DNA of 64,000 nt, from assembly GCF_002161065.1 (NCBI RefSeq), contig NZ_NFLV01000003.1:62001-126000 (forward strand), read 5' to 3'. The stretch is from Eubacterium sp. An11. GTDB taxonomy: Bacteria; Bacillota; Clostridia; Lachnospirales; Lachnospiraceae. A model generated the notes under the pieces. It did not search any database. It had not been told where the DNA came from and saw only the letters and a program-made list of their open reading frames with translations. Made by a program: the position numbers and the translations under genes. Below are positions 34,588-43,435 of this stretch, piece after piece (position 1 is the first letter of the stretch; the number at the start of each line of letters is the position of its first letter).

Positions 34588-35298
34588 ATGAACATATACA
34601 TTGATGAATCCGGTTCCATTGACCGGCATGCCGCACCGAATCACCATTTTATCATCGCCATGATCCACGTGCTGGACATTGACAGACTGTCCAAATCTTT
34701 TAAACGTTTTGTATCGTCCAATTATGCCCGCCTTCTGGAACTGGATGAAGACAAGACCGAACCTCATACGGGAAAGGTACTAAAGACCGGCGGCAAGATG
34801 TTCCGCAACGGTAAGTTTCGGGAATTGAAAGGCGTACAGTTTGACCGGGACATGAAACTCCGGTTTGTGGATTATTTTACCCGCAGCAAATATTTTGAGA
34901 TTTATTACATACGGGTGGTCAATCACGAATTGCAGTCCCACTTATTTGAAAACAGTGCCCGTATTTTTAATTACTCCATCCGCCTGGCTTTGGATCATTT
35001 TATCCGGACAGGCTTGCTGCCTGATGAGGACTGCCACCTGCAGCTGGATGAACGCAACGAAAAAAAAGAAGCCAGGCATTTTCTGGAAAATTATCTGAAT
35101 ACGGAGCTGGTGGTGGGCGGTTCCGCCCGCGGCCATTTCAGCGTGGCCTATTTTGATTCCTCGGAAAACAGGCTCATTCAGATTGCAGACATCTTCGCCA
35201 ACCTGCTTTATTCACAGGAACAGACTGGTCAGTACGCAAAGGAGCTCGGCATGCTGCGGAAAGCGGGAATTCTCAAATCCATTTTTGACTTTCCGTAA
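34588..35298 (+). CDS. DUF3800 domain protein
   Basis: 236 aa, DUF3800, a predicted RNase H-like fold family with unproven nuclease activity. Conserved acidic residues are visible: NIYIDESGS at the N-terminus, HLQLDERNEKK in the middle and ENRLIQIADIFANLL near the end. It starts 18 bp after the LacI gene with AGGAGGTATAT before the ATG, so it is probably co-transcribed. Its link to sugar use is not evident; the family also occurs near mobile and defence genes. Confidence 0.85.
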   Translation: MNIYIDESGSIDRHAAPNHHFIIAMIHVLDIDRLSKSFKRFVSSNYARLLELDEDKTEPHTGKVLKTGGKMFRNGKFRELKGVQFDRDMKLRFVDYFTRSKYFEIYYIRVVNHELQSHLFENSARIFNYSIRLALDHFIRTGLLPDEDCHLQLDERNEKKEARHFLENYLNTELVVGGSARGHFSVAYFDSSENRLIQIADIFANLLYSQEQTGQYAKELGMLRKAGILKSIFDFP

Positions 35299-35353
35299 AA
35301 GTCATTCTGAAAAATGCATTGACTTTTTTATTTTACTGTGCTATTATAATTAT

Positions 35354-35468
35354 AACAACAGTAAGTCCTGTTTCAGCGCCGTCATCTAGGTAAATGTCAT
35401 GTGTTGGCATCGCTCCCAGGCAATTGATAAAAGAGTACGACCAGTCATCTGACTGGTCTATTTTTTAT
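35354..35468 (+). ncRNA. Putative structured RNA of about 115 nt
   Basis: A terminator hairpin GACCAGTCA-TC-TGACTGGTC (35439-35458) followed by TATTTTTTATT ends this stretch, and a possible promoter lies upstream (TTGACT 35319-35324, 17 nt, TATTAT 35342-35347). Between them are a hairpin ATGTCA/TGGCAT (35394-35410), GC-rich single strands and a repeated GTCATCT (35381, 35444), but no coding frame. It could be an independent sRNA or a riboswitch-like leader for the YitT gene 180 bp on; I cannot match it to a known class. The -35 overlaps the preceding terminator arm, which lowers confidence in the promoter. Confidence 0.5.
35439..35468 (+). terminator. Terminator of the putative small RNA
   Basis: Perfect 9-bp stem GACCAGTCA/TGACTGGTC with a 2-nt centre (some inner bases will open to form the loop) and T-rich tail. 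Strong intrinsic terminator on the plus strand. Confidence 0.85.
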
Positions 35469-35524
35469 TGCATAGGAAATTGCATTCCGGAACATTTTTT
35501 CCTGTAAATATTTCAAAATGGCAG

Positions 35525-35553
35525 TTGACGGACCATAAACGCCGCGGTACAAT
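35525..35553 (+). promoter_or_regulatory. Promoter of the YitT-family gene
   Basis: -35 TTGACG (35525-35530), 17-nt spacer, -10 TACAAT (35548-35553). It lies after the upstream terminator, so the membrane protein can be expressed independently of the putative RNA. Confidence 0.75.
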
Positions 35554-35646
35554 GAATTTGCGAAAGAAAATTCACTTTTTTTACAAAATTATCTGCAATG
35601 TAGCATTTTTATAGCTGATATCATTTATTTTGTAAAGGAGAGCACT

Positions 35647-36489
35647 ATGAAGCTGAAAATCAAATACTTTATGCTGTTGACCATCAGTACCATTATCATG
35701 GCGGCCGGTATTTACTTTTTTAAATTTCCCAACAACTTTACTTTCGGGGGGATCACCGGTCTGGCCGTTCTGGTAGCTAAGACGGGACTTATTTCCGCCA
35801 GCGACTTTTCTTTTGTGGCAAATATCCTGCTTTTAATTTTGGGACTCCTGGTCCTCGGAAAAGGATTCGCTGCCAAAACAGCATACTGCACCATTCTTTT
35901 ATCAGTTGCCCTTTCTGCTCTGGAGCGGATTTATCCCATGTCAGCCCCGCTGACCAATGAGCCCATGCTGGAACTTGTATTTGCCATTGCCCTGCCGTCT
36001 GTCGGCTCCGCGATTCTTTTTAATCTGGGCGCTTCCAGCGGCGGCACGGATGTCATCGCCATGATCGTAAAAAAATATACCAGCTTTGATATCGGAAGCG
36101 CGCTGCTGGCTTCAGATTTTTTCATCACACTTGCCGGATGCTTTATATTTGATATCAAAACCGGTCTTTATTCCTTCGTGGGACTGGCGGTACGTTCTTT
36201 CATGATCGACGGATTCATCGAGAGTCTGAATCTGTCCAAGTATTTTAATATCGTCTGTTCCGACCCGAAACCGATCTGTGATTTCATCGAAAATACACTG
36301 CACAGGGGCGCGACGATCGTCAATGCAAAAGGTGCTTTTACCGGACAGGACAAGTATATTATCATGACAGCGCTGAGCCGTGTGGAAGCTGTCAAGCTCC
36401 GAAATTACATAAAAAGAAATTCGCCGGATGCTTTTCTTCTTATCTCAAACACCAGCGAAATTATCGGAAAAGGGTTCCACTCCGTGTAG
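35647..36489 (+). CDS. YitT family membrane protein (DUF161 + DUF2179)
   Basis: 280 aa integral membrane protein. About five to six TM segments occupy residues 1-200; the motif FGGITGLAVL near residue 32 and ASSGGTDVIAMIV near 127 are hallmarks of YitT/YczE proteins. A cytoplasmic DUF2179 domain ends the protein (HRGATIVNAKGAFTGQDKYIIMTALSR). The substrate is not known for the family. It is a single gene with its own promoter and a hairpin terminator overlapping its stop. Confidence 0.9.
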   Translation: MKLKIKYFMLLTISTIIMAAGIYFFKFPNNFTFGGITGLAVLVAKTGLISASDFSFVANILLLILGLLVLGKGFAAKTAYCTILLSVALSALERIYPMSAPLTNEPMLELVFAIALPSVGSAILFNLGASSGGTDVIAMIVKKYTSFDIGSALLASDFFITLAGCFIFDIKTGLYSFVGLAVRSFMIDGFIESLNLSKYFNIVCSDPKPICDFIENTLHRGATIVNAKGAFTGQDKYIIMTALSRVEAVKLRNYIKRNSPDAFLLISNTSEIIGKGFHSV

Positions 36490-36510
36490 AGCGGAACCCC
36501 TTCTTTTTTC
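36472..36510 (+). terminator. Terminator of the YitT-family gene
   Basis: GGGTTCC/GGAACCC (36472-36478, 36493-36499) followed by CTTCTTTTTTC; the 5' arm lies in the last codons and the stop codon is in the loop. Confidence 0.82.
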
Positions 36511-36603
36511 TCATTTCCACAAATGTCATTGATTCATTTCGACAAGCATGGCTGCTTCCCCGTTACAAGAAACATTCTGTCTGACTGCCCATTCTCCTGT
36601 TCA

Positions 36604-37143
36604 TTATTCAAAAAAGCCCGATAGATAATCTGCCGTCTCCTGCGGCACTTCCAGATTCACCGACAGATCCAGCACCGAATCCATCTGCACTGTCACACAG
36701 GAACTTTCCTTATAAACAGTCATTTCTGACGCTTTCACATACTTCCGGTCCTCTGGTTTCTGTCCTGCTTTCAAAGTCTCCTGAACATAAAATATAAACT
36801 TTCCATTCGGAACCGCATCTTCCGGCAGACTGCATGGTTTCCATCCGGTTATGTTGTCGGTGAGTTTATCCGCAAACTTCCGCACCTCATCTTTATCAGT
36901 GATGACAACCTCATTTTCTGTATCTTCTGACACAGCGCCTGACTCATCCTTGATCGGCACCACCACGATCTTCTGGGCTTTGGCGATTTCATTCACATTA
37001 TCTGAAAATTCCCCGCTTTGAAAAATATCCTGTTTTTCCGTTGTTGTCTCCGGTGCATTGACGCGGCTGTGGCAGCCGCCGAGGCAGACCAGGGCACTCA
37101 TCACACAAAAAACCCCTGATATTATCGCTGTTTTCTTTTTCAT
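36604..37143 (-). CDS. Lipoprotein of unknown function
   Basis: 179 aa. The N-terminus KKKTAIISGVFCVMSALVC followed by LGGC is a lipoprotein signal with the acylated Cys at 24. The mature part is acidic and beta-rich, with no family I recognise; EVVITDKDEVRKFADKL suggests a PepSY/DUF-like fold, but this is not firm. The start overlaps the end of the XRE/membrane gene by ATGA, so the two are translated together and the lipoprotein may be part of an envelope-sensing pair. Confidence 0.75.
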   Translation of the reverse strand: MKKKTAIISGVFCVMSALVCLGGCHSRVNAPETTTEKQDIFQSGEFSDNVNEIAKAQKIVVVPIKDESGAVSEDTENEVVITDKDEVRKFADKLTDNITGWKPCSLPEDAVPNGKFIFYVQETLKAGQKPEDRKYVKASEMTVYKESSCVTVQMDSVLDLSVNLEVPQETADYLSGFFE

Positions 37144-37955
37144 TTTCTTCTCTTTCCTTTCTGATTCTGAAAATTCTCATTGAAAAGAAGAAGTCTGTAC
37201 GCCCGCCGCCAGCCGGCCATGCATGCACAGCAAAATACGCCGGCTCCTGCGAGGATCATTCCCATTCCCATGATCATCATATCCAGAGTCTCCTGCTCCG
37301 CCGGGATGATAACAGGACAGATCAAAAGCCCCACCGCGATGAAAACGATACCGGCCAGATTCCAGAAAGTATGCCTGCCTTTTCCTCTCTCATACTCTTT
37401 CCGGACTTTCTCCTCCGCTTCCCGTTCGAGAGCCAGAGGAGTCTTCCAGAAGTTCCAAAAGGGATCATCCATAAACCGGACAGAAAACAGCACGACCATC
37501 CCTGCGATGAAACAGATCAGGAACAATACAATGCCGGCATCGGCATCCAAAAAAGAAAATGCCAGACTGCCTATCAGCAATCCTGCGGCCGCCGCCGTTC
37601 GTTCCGTCTTTTTCTTCTGCAGATTCAGAAAACTTTCTGCAGATGCCAGATCAACAATCATCTGGTCTTTCCTCACCACTTCCGGATTCGGCACTGCGTC
37701 TGCTATTTCTGTTTTATCTGTCTCCGCTGCTATCGCATCGCCGTCGTCGGTCATCTTTCTCTTTTCCTGCAGCAGCTCGTCAAGTGTCACATCAAAGAGC
37801 TGTCCCATACGTATGAGTTTTTCTGTCTCCGGATAACTTTCATTTCTCTCCCATTTGCTCACTGCCTGTCGGGAGACATGCAGCCGTCCGGCCAGCTCCT
37901 CTTGGGAAAGCCCTGCCTCCTTTCGAAGTCTCTGTAATTTCTCACCAAATGTCAT
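37140..37955 (-). CDS. XRE-family HTH regulator with C-terminal membrane domain
   Basis: 271 aa. Residues 1-65 form an XRE helix-turn-helix (EKLQRLRKEAGLSQEELAGR, VSRQAVSKWERNESYP). A linker leads to four hydrophobic segments (about 130-175 and 205-255), so the DNA-binding domain is tethered to the membrane. Such membrane-anchored XRE proteins are common in Firmicutes and poorly studied. Co-translated with a lipoprotein. The upstream gap holds TGCAACC twice (minus strand, about 38005-38035), possible operators. Confidence 0.85.
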   Translation of the reverse strand: MTFGEKLQRLRKEAGLSQEELAGRLHVSRQAVSKWERNESYPETEKLIRMGQLFDVTLDELLQEKRKMTDDGDAIAAETDKTEIADAVPNPEVVRKDQMIVDLASAESFLNLQKKKTERTAAAAGLLIGSLAFSFLDADAGIVLFLICFIAGMVVLFSVRFMDDPFWNFWKTPLALEREAEEKVRKEYERGKGRHTFWNLAGIVFIAVGLLICPVIIPAEQETLDMMIMGMGMILAGAGVFCCACMAGWRRAYRLLLFNENFQNQKGKRRK

Positions 37956-38102
37956 GGCTTCTCCTTTCCCTTACAACATACTGTTTTCTGCCATTTTTGG
38001 CCACCACCTTGCGGTTGCATCTTTGCTACCTGGGGTTGCACCCGCATTTTTCCTGGTTTATTTCCATTTTCAGGCCCTGACCGGTCACTCTTTTTTCCTG
38101 CT

Positions 38103-39662
38103 CTAATGCTGCACATTATCCGCTTTCAGCCGCGAAGCTCCATCAAAATACTGTTCATGGAGAGCGATCAAAGCATGGTCATAATTCACTCTCACTTCAC
38201 ATTTCTTGTCGAAGATCATGACCTGCTCTTTTCCTGGTTCGCAGACCGGCCATGCAGGGCATCCTGTTTCCGGTGCTTCTTTGTCATCTGTAAACGCCGG
38301 TGCTCCGGTGCGGGCAAACTGCGCCCAGGCAGAACTCATCTGTCTTTCCAGCACCTTTGTCTCCGGAGAATCATTGCAGACCGGAACTTTTTCTATATTT
38401 CGGAACACAAACGGAAGTTCCGAACAATGCCATGCCGGTTTTCCTCCGTCCAGAGCAAAATTGTAGGTGAACATATAAGAATACGTCTTACTCTCCGGCG
38501 ATTTGCTCCGTTCTTTGATCAAAGCGATCTCTGTGGAACGGATGAAGTTATCCAGAGACAACAGATCGAGGATATGCTTGTCCGGATATGTTTCTTTAAA
38601 AAGTTCCGCCAGCGCCTCCGCTCCGTCGCCAAGCTGTGCCCGGAGCATCTGCTTTACATCTTCGTCGGAATACTTTTCTTTTCCGTTGATACCGTGATCA
38701 AAATCAAATTCACCAAACACACTTCCCACGATCAGTGGAATCTCCTTTGCTCTGTCACAGAAGCCATTTTTCAGAGGATTTCCCAGATAATAGTCATTCT
38801 GCACCGGGCAGCGGGTCACCACATATCCTTCTGCGGCAAGTTCCGCCTCTATACCGGTGTATACTTCCACCAGACGCCGGTACGGCATATTTTCCAGAGT
38901 TTCTCTGTCCGCCAGACCTCTTTCTTTTAACTTCTCCGTAAAAGCGTGGTTCACTGCCTTATCCTGGTCGAACATGTTCCCGATCACGCCGCTCTGCACG
39001 ATTCCTTTATGAAATAAGGTATTGGCTTCCGGCGTCTGCATCAGCGTCAGCACCTTCATTCCTCCGCCGGACTGTCCAAATAAAGTAACGTTATCCGGAT
39101 CACCGCCGAAAGCAGCGATATTATCCCGAATCCAGCGAAGCGCCGCTGTCAGATCTGCGTTGCCCAGATTGCCGGTGTTCCAGTAGCTTTCGTCAATCTC
39201 TGACAGATCCCAGTAACCAAGAATGTTCAGACGATGATTGACCGAAACCACCACCACATCTTCATGGATACAAAGATTCCTTCCCTCATAGGCCACCTGC
39301 TCGATGGAAGATCCGTCATCAAAGGCTCCTCCGTGAATCCATACCATCACCGGTCTTCGTGCGTCCTTCTCCATAGACGGAGACCAGATATTCAGATACT
39401 GGCAGTCTTCCCGGGATGGCCAGTACTGATGCGGTACCATAATTTCATTATTTGCCACCGGTTTTTTCATGATTTCCGCCACATAACCATAAGAAAGAGC
39501 GTCTTTGACGCCCTCCCACGCTTCCGGCTCCACAGGCATCTGAAATCGTTTCGCGTCGGCATACTTGATTCCCTGGAACATAAAACAGCCATCCAGATAA
39601 TACCCTCTCAGCCTTCCATACTTTGTATCTGCCACCGGATAATCTTCTCTGCAAATAAACAT
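38103..39662 (-). CDS. Type B carboxylesterase/lipase
   Basis: 519 aa carboxylesterase of the acetylcholinesterase/para-nitrobenzyl esterase superfamily. It shows the opening TKYGRLRGYYLDGCFMFQGI, oxyanion region VMVWIHGGAFDDGSS and nucleophile elbow TLFGQSGGGMKV (GQSGG in place of the usual GESAG), with a C-terminal WHCSELPFVF containing the probable catalytic His. No signal peptide. I start at ATG 39662, preceded by GAGGAGAGAAG; the frame extends to 39728 without a site. Monocistronic with a consensus promoter at 39700-39728. Substrate unknown. Confidence 0.88.
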   Translation of the reverse strand: MFICREDYPVADTKYGRLRGYYLDGCFMFQGIKYADAKRFQMPVEPEAWEGVKDALSYGYVAEIMKKPVANNEIMVPHQYWPSREDCQYLNIWSPSMEKDARRPVMVWIHGGAFDDGSSIEQVAYEGRNLCIHEDVVVVSVNHRLNILGYWDLSEIDESYWNTGNLGNADLTAALRWIRDNIAAFGGDPDNVTLFGQSGGGMKVLTLMQTPEANTLFHKGIVQSGVIGNMFDQDKAVNHAFTEKLKERGLADRETLENMPYRRLVEVYTGIEAELAAEGYVVTRCPVQNDYYLGNPLKNGFCDRAKEIPLIVGSVFGEFDFDHGINGKEKYSDEDVKQMLRAQLGDGAEALAELFKETYPDKHILDLLSLDNFIRSTEIALIKERSKSPESKTYSYMFTYNFALDGGKPAWHCSELPFVFRNIEKVPVCNDSPETKVLERQMSSAWAQFARTGAPAFTDDKEAPETGCPAWPVCEPGKEQVMIFDKKCEVRVNYDHALIALHEQYFDGASRLKADNVQH

Positions 39663-39699
39663 TTCTCTTCTCTCCTCTGTTTCTTTTCTTAATGGTTTT

Positions 39700-39728
39700 A
39701 TTATACGTAGATGATTTTCTTCTGTCAA
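39700..39728 (-). promoter_or_regulatory. Consensus sigma-A promoter of the carboxylesterase
   Basis: Minus strand TTGACA (39723-39728), 17-nt spacer, TATAAT (39700-39705): an exact match to both consensus hexamers. Confidence 0.9.
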
Positions 39729-39757
39729 ATACAGACAAAGGGTTCCTTTTTTGTTCC

Positions 39758-39862
39758 GGACAAAAAAAGAACCGCCGCAAAGACATCCGGACCGGGGCGT
39801 ACTGTATACCGGTTCCGGTACACCACAGCCGTGCGGACAGATCTCTTTGCGGCAGTTCTTCT
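39758..39862 (-). terminator. Terminator of the small membrane protein gene
   Basis: Long imperfect hairpin whose base is AAGAAC-GCCGCAAAGA type pairing (39767-39783 with 39844-39860), with inner CCGG stems. On the minus strand a run of seven T follows immediately. It lies just upstream of the carboxylesterase promoter. Confidence 0.75.
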
Positions 39863-39865
39863 GTT

Positions 39866-40222
39866 TCAGTTCTGTTCCCCTGCATGTTCACGTTTAGCTT
39901 CCTGCAGTTCTCTCCTCCGATCCTGCAGCATGGCGTCCAGTTCTTCCAGCACTTCCTGCGAAGGCTCTTCCATACAGCCCGGATACACTTCATATTCAAA
40001 TCCGAACCAGTTTCCAATGCCGGAAAAAAGAGCGCCGGCAATGAGAAAAATAATTGTGAGCACCTGCGCGACTGTCTTACCAAAATGAAGAAAAGCAATC
40101 ACATGGGGCGCAAATAGGAACATCAAAATAAATAAAAAATAGGACAGAAATGATAACGTAATATAAAAATCCGGATTTTTCCATCTGCCTGTTTTATTCT
40201 GTTTTTTTAACGTAGAGTGCAT
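39866..40222 (-). CDS. Small membrane protein with charged C-terminal helix
   Basis: 118 aa, unrecognised. Two TM segments (about 20-45 and 52-72) are followed by a highly charged helix (LEELDAMLQDRRRELQEAKR) that could form a coiled coil. The SGIGNWFGFEYEVYP segment after TM2 is the most distinctive feature. AGGAGGTAT precedes the ATG. A strong terminator follows, so it is a one-gene unit. Confidence 0.65.
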   Translation of the reverse strand: MHSTLKKQNKTGRWKNPDFYITLSFLSYFLFILMFLFAPHVIAFLHFGKTVAQVLTIIFLIAGALFSGIGNWFGFEYEVYPGCMEEPSQEVLEELDAMLQDRRRELQEAKREHAGEQN

Positions 40223-40414
40223 CCATATACCTCCTGGAGTATGTGTATTATCGTTGGTAAAATAGCGGTCAGGGATAGAATAAAAATATTAAAATAATTA
40301 AAAAATCACAAATTAATTAATATCTATTATTAGTATTTTATATCCTTTTGCGATTTATAGCAACCCATTCTTCAAAAATATTTATATTTTATTTTATAAA
40401 AAAATGTATTTTCT

Positions 40415-40759
40415 CTAATTTACCAAATTTTTTAAAGACAAAACCGTATGTTCCATGTACGACCTCCAATTTTCCGCACTGACATTTTGCTCCATCGCCT
40501 GATAGACCTCTGTTTTTTCTTCCTCGGTAAAATAATTTTTCTCTGCGTAAATAAAAAACAAAAGCAGTACCAGACATAAAGCCAGACGCACACGGAAAAA
40601 AATGCCATAGGGAAGGTACTCTTCCTCCTCGCCGGCGTATCTGCCGCCCTGATAGGACAGCGTATCCCTTCCCCGGTTTATGGATGACCGGTTTTGCCGT
40701 TCCCCATACCTTTGCCGGTTCATGCTCTTTTTTCGAAGATTATACTCTCTCTGGGTCAT
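40415..40759 (-). CDS. Single-pass membrane protein, unknown
   Basis: 114 aa with a very basic, polar N-terminus (about 1-50), one TM segment (VRLALCLVLLLFFIYA, near 57-73) and a short C-terminal region. No family recognised. Between it and the next gene (40223-40414) is a very AT-rich 192-bp spacer with no gene. Confidence 0.6.
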   Translation of the reverse strand: MTQREYNLRKKSMNRQRYGERQNRSSINRGRDTLSYQGGRYAGEEEEYLPYGIFFRVRLALCLVLLLFFIYAEKNYFTEEEKTEVYQAMEQNVSAENWRSYMEHTVLSLKNLVN

Positions 40760-40802
40760 AGAAAATTCCTTTTTTTACACTCTATGAAAAAAAAGAAAAA
40801 AA

Positions 40803-40830
40803 TATGTGCCAGGCATTCTGCCTGACACAT
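40803..40830 (-). terminator. Terminator of the ACT-DUF711 operon
   Basis: ATGTGCCAGGCA/TGCCTGACACAT (40804-40815, 40819-40830) with a 3-nt loop; the minus strand continues ATATTTTTTTC. Confidence 0.85.
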
Positions 40831-40834
40831 CACT

Positions 40835-42199
40835 CTAATTTTTAAAACTGTGGATCGGAGCCGGAATCCTTCCTCCGCGGTTGATAAACGCCTCGCAGCT
40901 GAAGGCATTCACCGGCATGATCGGTGCGTAGCCGAGAAGGCCGCCGAATTCTACCGTATCACCGACAGTTTTTCCAATGACCGGAATAACACGGACCGCC
41001 GTTGTCTTCTGATTCACCATACCGAGGGCCATCTCATCAGCAATGATACCGGAGATGGTCGCCGCACTAGTATCGCCCGGAATGGCGATCATGTCAAGTC
41101 CCACGGAGCAGACACAGGTCATCGCCTCCAGCTTCTCCAGGGTAAGCGCTCCCGCTTCCACAGCATCGATCATCCGCTGATCTTCGCTGACCGGAATAAA
41201 GGCGCCGCTCAATCCTCCCACATAGGAAGACGCCATGACACCACCCTTTTTTACCTGATCATTGAGCATCGCCAGAGCCGCTGTGGTGCCCGGTGCTCCC
41301 GCATACTCAAGTCCCATCTCTTCCAGAATCTCGCCGACGCTGTCTCCGATAGCCGGAGTAGGGGCCAGAGAAAGGTCAATGATACCGAACGGCACATGGA
41401 GACGACGGGAAGCCTCCTTTGCCACCAGCTGTCCCACACGGGTTACCTTGAACGCTGTCTTTTTGATGGTCTCGCAGAGCACCTCAAAGTTCTCTCCGCG
41501 CACCTGCTCAATGGCTCTTTTCACCACACCAGGGCCGCTGACACCCACATTGATGATGCAGTCCGCCTCTGTCACACCATGAAAAGCGCCCGCCATAAAC
41601 GGGTTATCATCCGGAGCATTGGTGAACACCACAAACTTCGCGTTACCGATTCCATCCTGATCTTTGGTGCGCTCTGCCGTCTCAAGGATAATCCCTCCGA
41701 TCCGCTTCACAGCGTCCATATTGATACCGGTCTTTGTGGATCCGACATTCACGGAACTGCACACACGCTCTGTCACAGCCAGCGCTTCCGGAATAGAATC
41801 CAGAAGATATTCATCTGCTCTGGTCATTCCCTTATTGACCAGGGCAGAGTAGCCGCCGATGAAGTTCACACCCACTTCCCGCGCACAGCGGTCCAGCTCC
41901 TTCGCAATGCGGACAAAATCTTCCGGTCCCTTGCAGCAGCGTCCTCCCACCAGTGCGATCGGCGTCACGGAGATACGTTTATTGACAACCGGGATTCCGT
42001 ATTCCCGCTCAATCTCATTGCCCACCTGGACAAGATTCGCCGCCTTGGAAATAATCTTTGTATGAATGTTCTCACAGACTTCCTCCACGTCATCTCCCAC
42101 GCAGTCCAGCAGACTGATACCCATGGTAATGGTCCGGACGTCCAGATTCATCTCGTGGATCATTTTATTGGTCTCGATAACCTCGTTGATATTCAGCAT
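40835..42199 (-). CDS. DUF711/UPF0210 PFL-family protein
   Basis: 454 aa, UPF0210 (DUF711), a pyruvate-formate-lyase-like fold of unknown reaction. The opening [20 protein letters not shown] and glycine-rich blocks ([36 protein letters not shown]) are typical. It follows a UPF0237 ACT-domain gene by 15 bp, a pairing conserved across Clostridia, suggesting an amino-acid-sensing regulator and its partner. The long open frame on the opposite strand here is an antisense artefact. Confidence 0.92.
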   Translation of the reverse strand: MLNINEVIETNKMIHEMNLDVRTITMGISLLDCVGDDVEEVCENIHTKIISKAANLVQVGNEIEREYGIPVVNKRISVTPIALVGGRCCKGPEDFVRIAKELDRCAREVGVNFIGGYSALVNKGMTRADEYLLDSIPEALAVTERVCSSVNVGSTKTGINMDAVKRIGGIILETAERTKDQDGIGNAKFVVFTNAPDDNPFMAGAFHGVTEADCIINVGVSGPGVVKRAIEQVRGENFEVLCETIKKTAFKVTRVGQLVAKEASRRLHVPFGIIDLSLAPTPAIGDSVGEILEEMGLEYAGAPGTTAALAMLNDQVKKGGVMASSYVGGLSGAFIPVSEDQRMIDAVEAGALTLEKLEAMTCVCSVGLDMIAIPGDTSAATISGIIADEMALGMVNQKTTAVRVIPVIGKTVGDTVEFGGLLGYAPIMPVNAFSCEAFINRGGRIPAPIHSFKN

Positions 42200-42214
42200 A
42201 ATATCCTCCTGTTC

Positions 42215-42487
42215 CTAAATCCGATGCATCATCTCAAAGATTTCCGCGTGCTGTGCCTGAATCTTCACGCCGATCTCCTCGCCAATCTGTTCCAGTTCCA
42301 TGGCCATATCCGGAAATGTCTTGTGTACCTCGTCAGATTCCACAATCATCATCATATTAAAATATCCCCCGGTGATAGTCTGGTTGATATCCAGAATATT
42401 AATCTTATTATTTGCCAGATAAGTGCAAACCTTTGCGATAATTCCCACAGAATCTTTGCCAATCACAGTGATAATCGTTTTTTTCAT
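42215..42487 (-). CDS. ACT domain protein (UPF0237)
   Basis: 90 aa, a single ACT domain: KKTIITVIGKDSVGIIAKVC then NKINILDINQTI, the ligand-binding loop pattern. Usually paired with DUF711, as here. Likely binds an amino acid or acts as a regulatory subunit. Confidence 0.93.
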   Translation of the reverse strand: MKKTIITVIGKDSVGIIAKVCTYLANNKINILDINQTITGGYFNMMMIVESDEVHKTFPDMAMELEQIGEEIGVKIQAQHAEIFEMMHRI

Positions 42488-42503
42488 TGTATTTCCTCCA
42501 TAT

Positions 42504-42532
42504 TATATAAACGGCGGCACTGCATCCGTCAA
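42504..42532 (-). promoter_or_regulatory. Promoter of the ACT-DUF711 operon
   Basis: Minus strand -35 TTGACG (42527-42532), 17-nt spacer, -10 TATATA (42504-42509), followed closely by ATGGAGGAAATACA and the ACT gene start. Confidence 0.65.
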
Positions 42533-42555
42533 TGCCATCATAAAAACCGTTTTTG

Positions 42556-43347
42556 TTACAGCACAAAGGTCGGCGCATATCTATCCGCCACCCGCATTGT
42601 GAAATTCTCTTTGTCCATATCAATATTATGAGCCAGCAGCTCGACCTTGACCGTCTCATAGGCCAGCTCACCATAATTATTCTCTTTGCTCAAATGTCCC
42701 AGAAAAATATTCCGGCAGTTCTTTCCGATCACCCTGGACAGAAACTGCCCGGCGCGCTCATTGGACAGATGCCCGGTATTCCCCATGATTCTTCTCTTCA
42801 GCGGATACGGATACGGCCCTACCATCAGCATGTTAAGATCATGGTTGGCCTCCACCAGCAGAGACTCACACCCCTGCATCTTGTCCACCAGATAATCATC
42901 ATAAGTCCCGAAATCTGTGGCAATGCCCACCTTGGACTCCTCATCCTGAAAGGTATAACAGACAGGATCCGCCGCGTCATGATAGACACTGGACGCCTCC
43001 ACCTTCACATTTCCCACCTTCACAGGATGATCCGGGGATACAGAGACAAACAGATCCGGATCCACCTTCCCGAGAGACCGGGTCTTCAGAATACAGTCGA
43101 TGGTCTTTCCCGTGGCATACACCGGCACCGGATATTTCCGCAGGAATACGCCCAGTCCGCTGATGTGGTCCATATGCTCGTGGGTGACAAAAATCCCGTC
43201 AATATTCTCCGGTTTGATCTCCATCTCCTCCAGGCCTTCCACAATACGCTTGCGGCTGATCCCCGCATCCACCAGAAAATGGGAGTCCCGGTTGCCTATG
43301 TAAATACAATTGCCGCTGCTTCCGCTGGCAATACTTGCTAATTCCAT
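42556..43347 (-). CDS. MBL-fold metallo-hydrolase, YycJ/WalJ-like
   Basis: 263 aa. ELASIASGSSGNCIYIG opening and the metal motif FVTHEHMDHISGL (HxHxDH) identify a beta-lactamase-fold hydrolase of the YycJ/WalJ type, linked in Firmicutes to DNA repair or cell-wall signalling. A further His in GNTGHLSN and HLSKENN fit. Here it lies beside coaE and polA, not beside walRK. Confidence 0.9.
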   Translation of the reverse strand: MELASIASGSSGNCIYIGNRDSHFLVDAGISRKRIVEGLEEMEIKPENIDGIFVTHEHMDHISGLGVFLRKYPVPVYATGKTIDCILKTRSLGKVDPDLFVSVSPDHPVKVGNVKVEASSVYHDAADPVCYTFQDEESKVGIATDFGTYDDYLVDKMQGCESLLVEANHDLNMLMVGPYPYPLKRRIMGNTGHLSNERAGQFLSRVIGKNCRNIFLGHLSKENNYGELAYETVKVELLAHNIDMDKENFTMRVADRYAPTFVL

Positions 43348-43389
43348 GTTTTCTCATCCCTTTTGTTATCCGACTTTTTACAGGTGTTC

Positions 43390-43418
43390 ATTATATAACA
43401 AAATTTATTCTGCGTAAA
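43390..43418 (-). promoter_or_regulatory. Promoter of the MBL hydrolase gene
   Basis: Minus strand -35 TTTACG (43413-43418), 17-nt spacer, -10 TATAAT (43390-43395). Confidence 0.6.
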
Positions 43419-43435
43419 CCTTCCTGCACAAATTC

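Larger units (their letters stand above)
35299..35646. other. Intergenic region with terminator, putative small RNA and YitT promoter
   Basis: 348 bp without a protein gene. In order: an AAAAGTCA/TGACTTTT hairpin at the end of the DUF3800 gene (about 35298-35330), the putative RNA described separately, and a sigma-A promoter at 35525-35553 for the YitT gene. AGGAGAGCACT precedes ATG 35647. Confidence 0.6.

Noticed and set aside
34588-35298. DUF3800 gene as part of a defence system
   Set aside because: It is co-oriented and close to the LacI gene, with no defence partner nearby; the family alone is not evidence.
35553-35580. TGAATTT/AAATTCA hairpin plus T-run as an attenuator for the YitT gene
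   Set aside because: The 5' arm overlaps the -10 and lies largely before the expected start site, so the RNA would not contain the full stem.
40850-42631. 593-codon plus-strand frame opposite DUF711 and the ACT gene
   Set aside because: His/Arg-rich antisense artefact of well-supported minus-strand genes, with no family resemblance.
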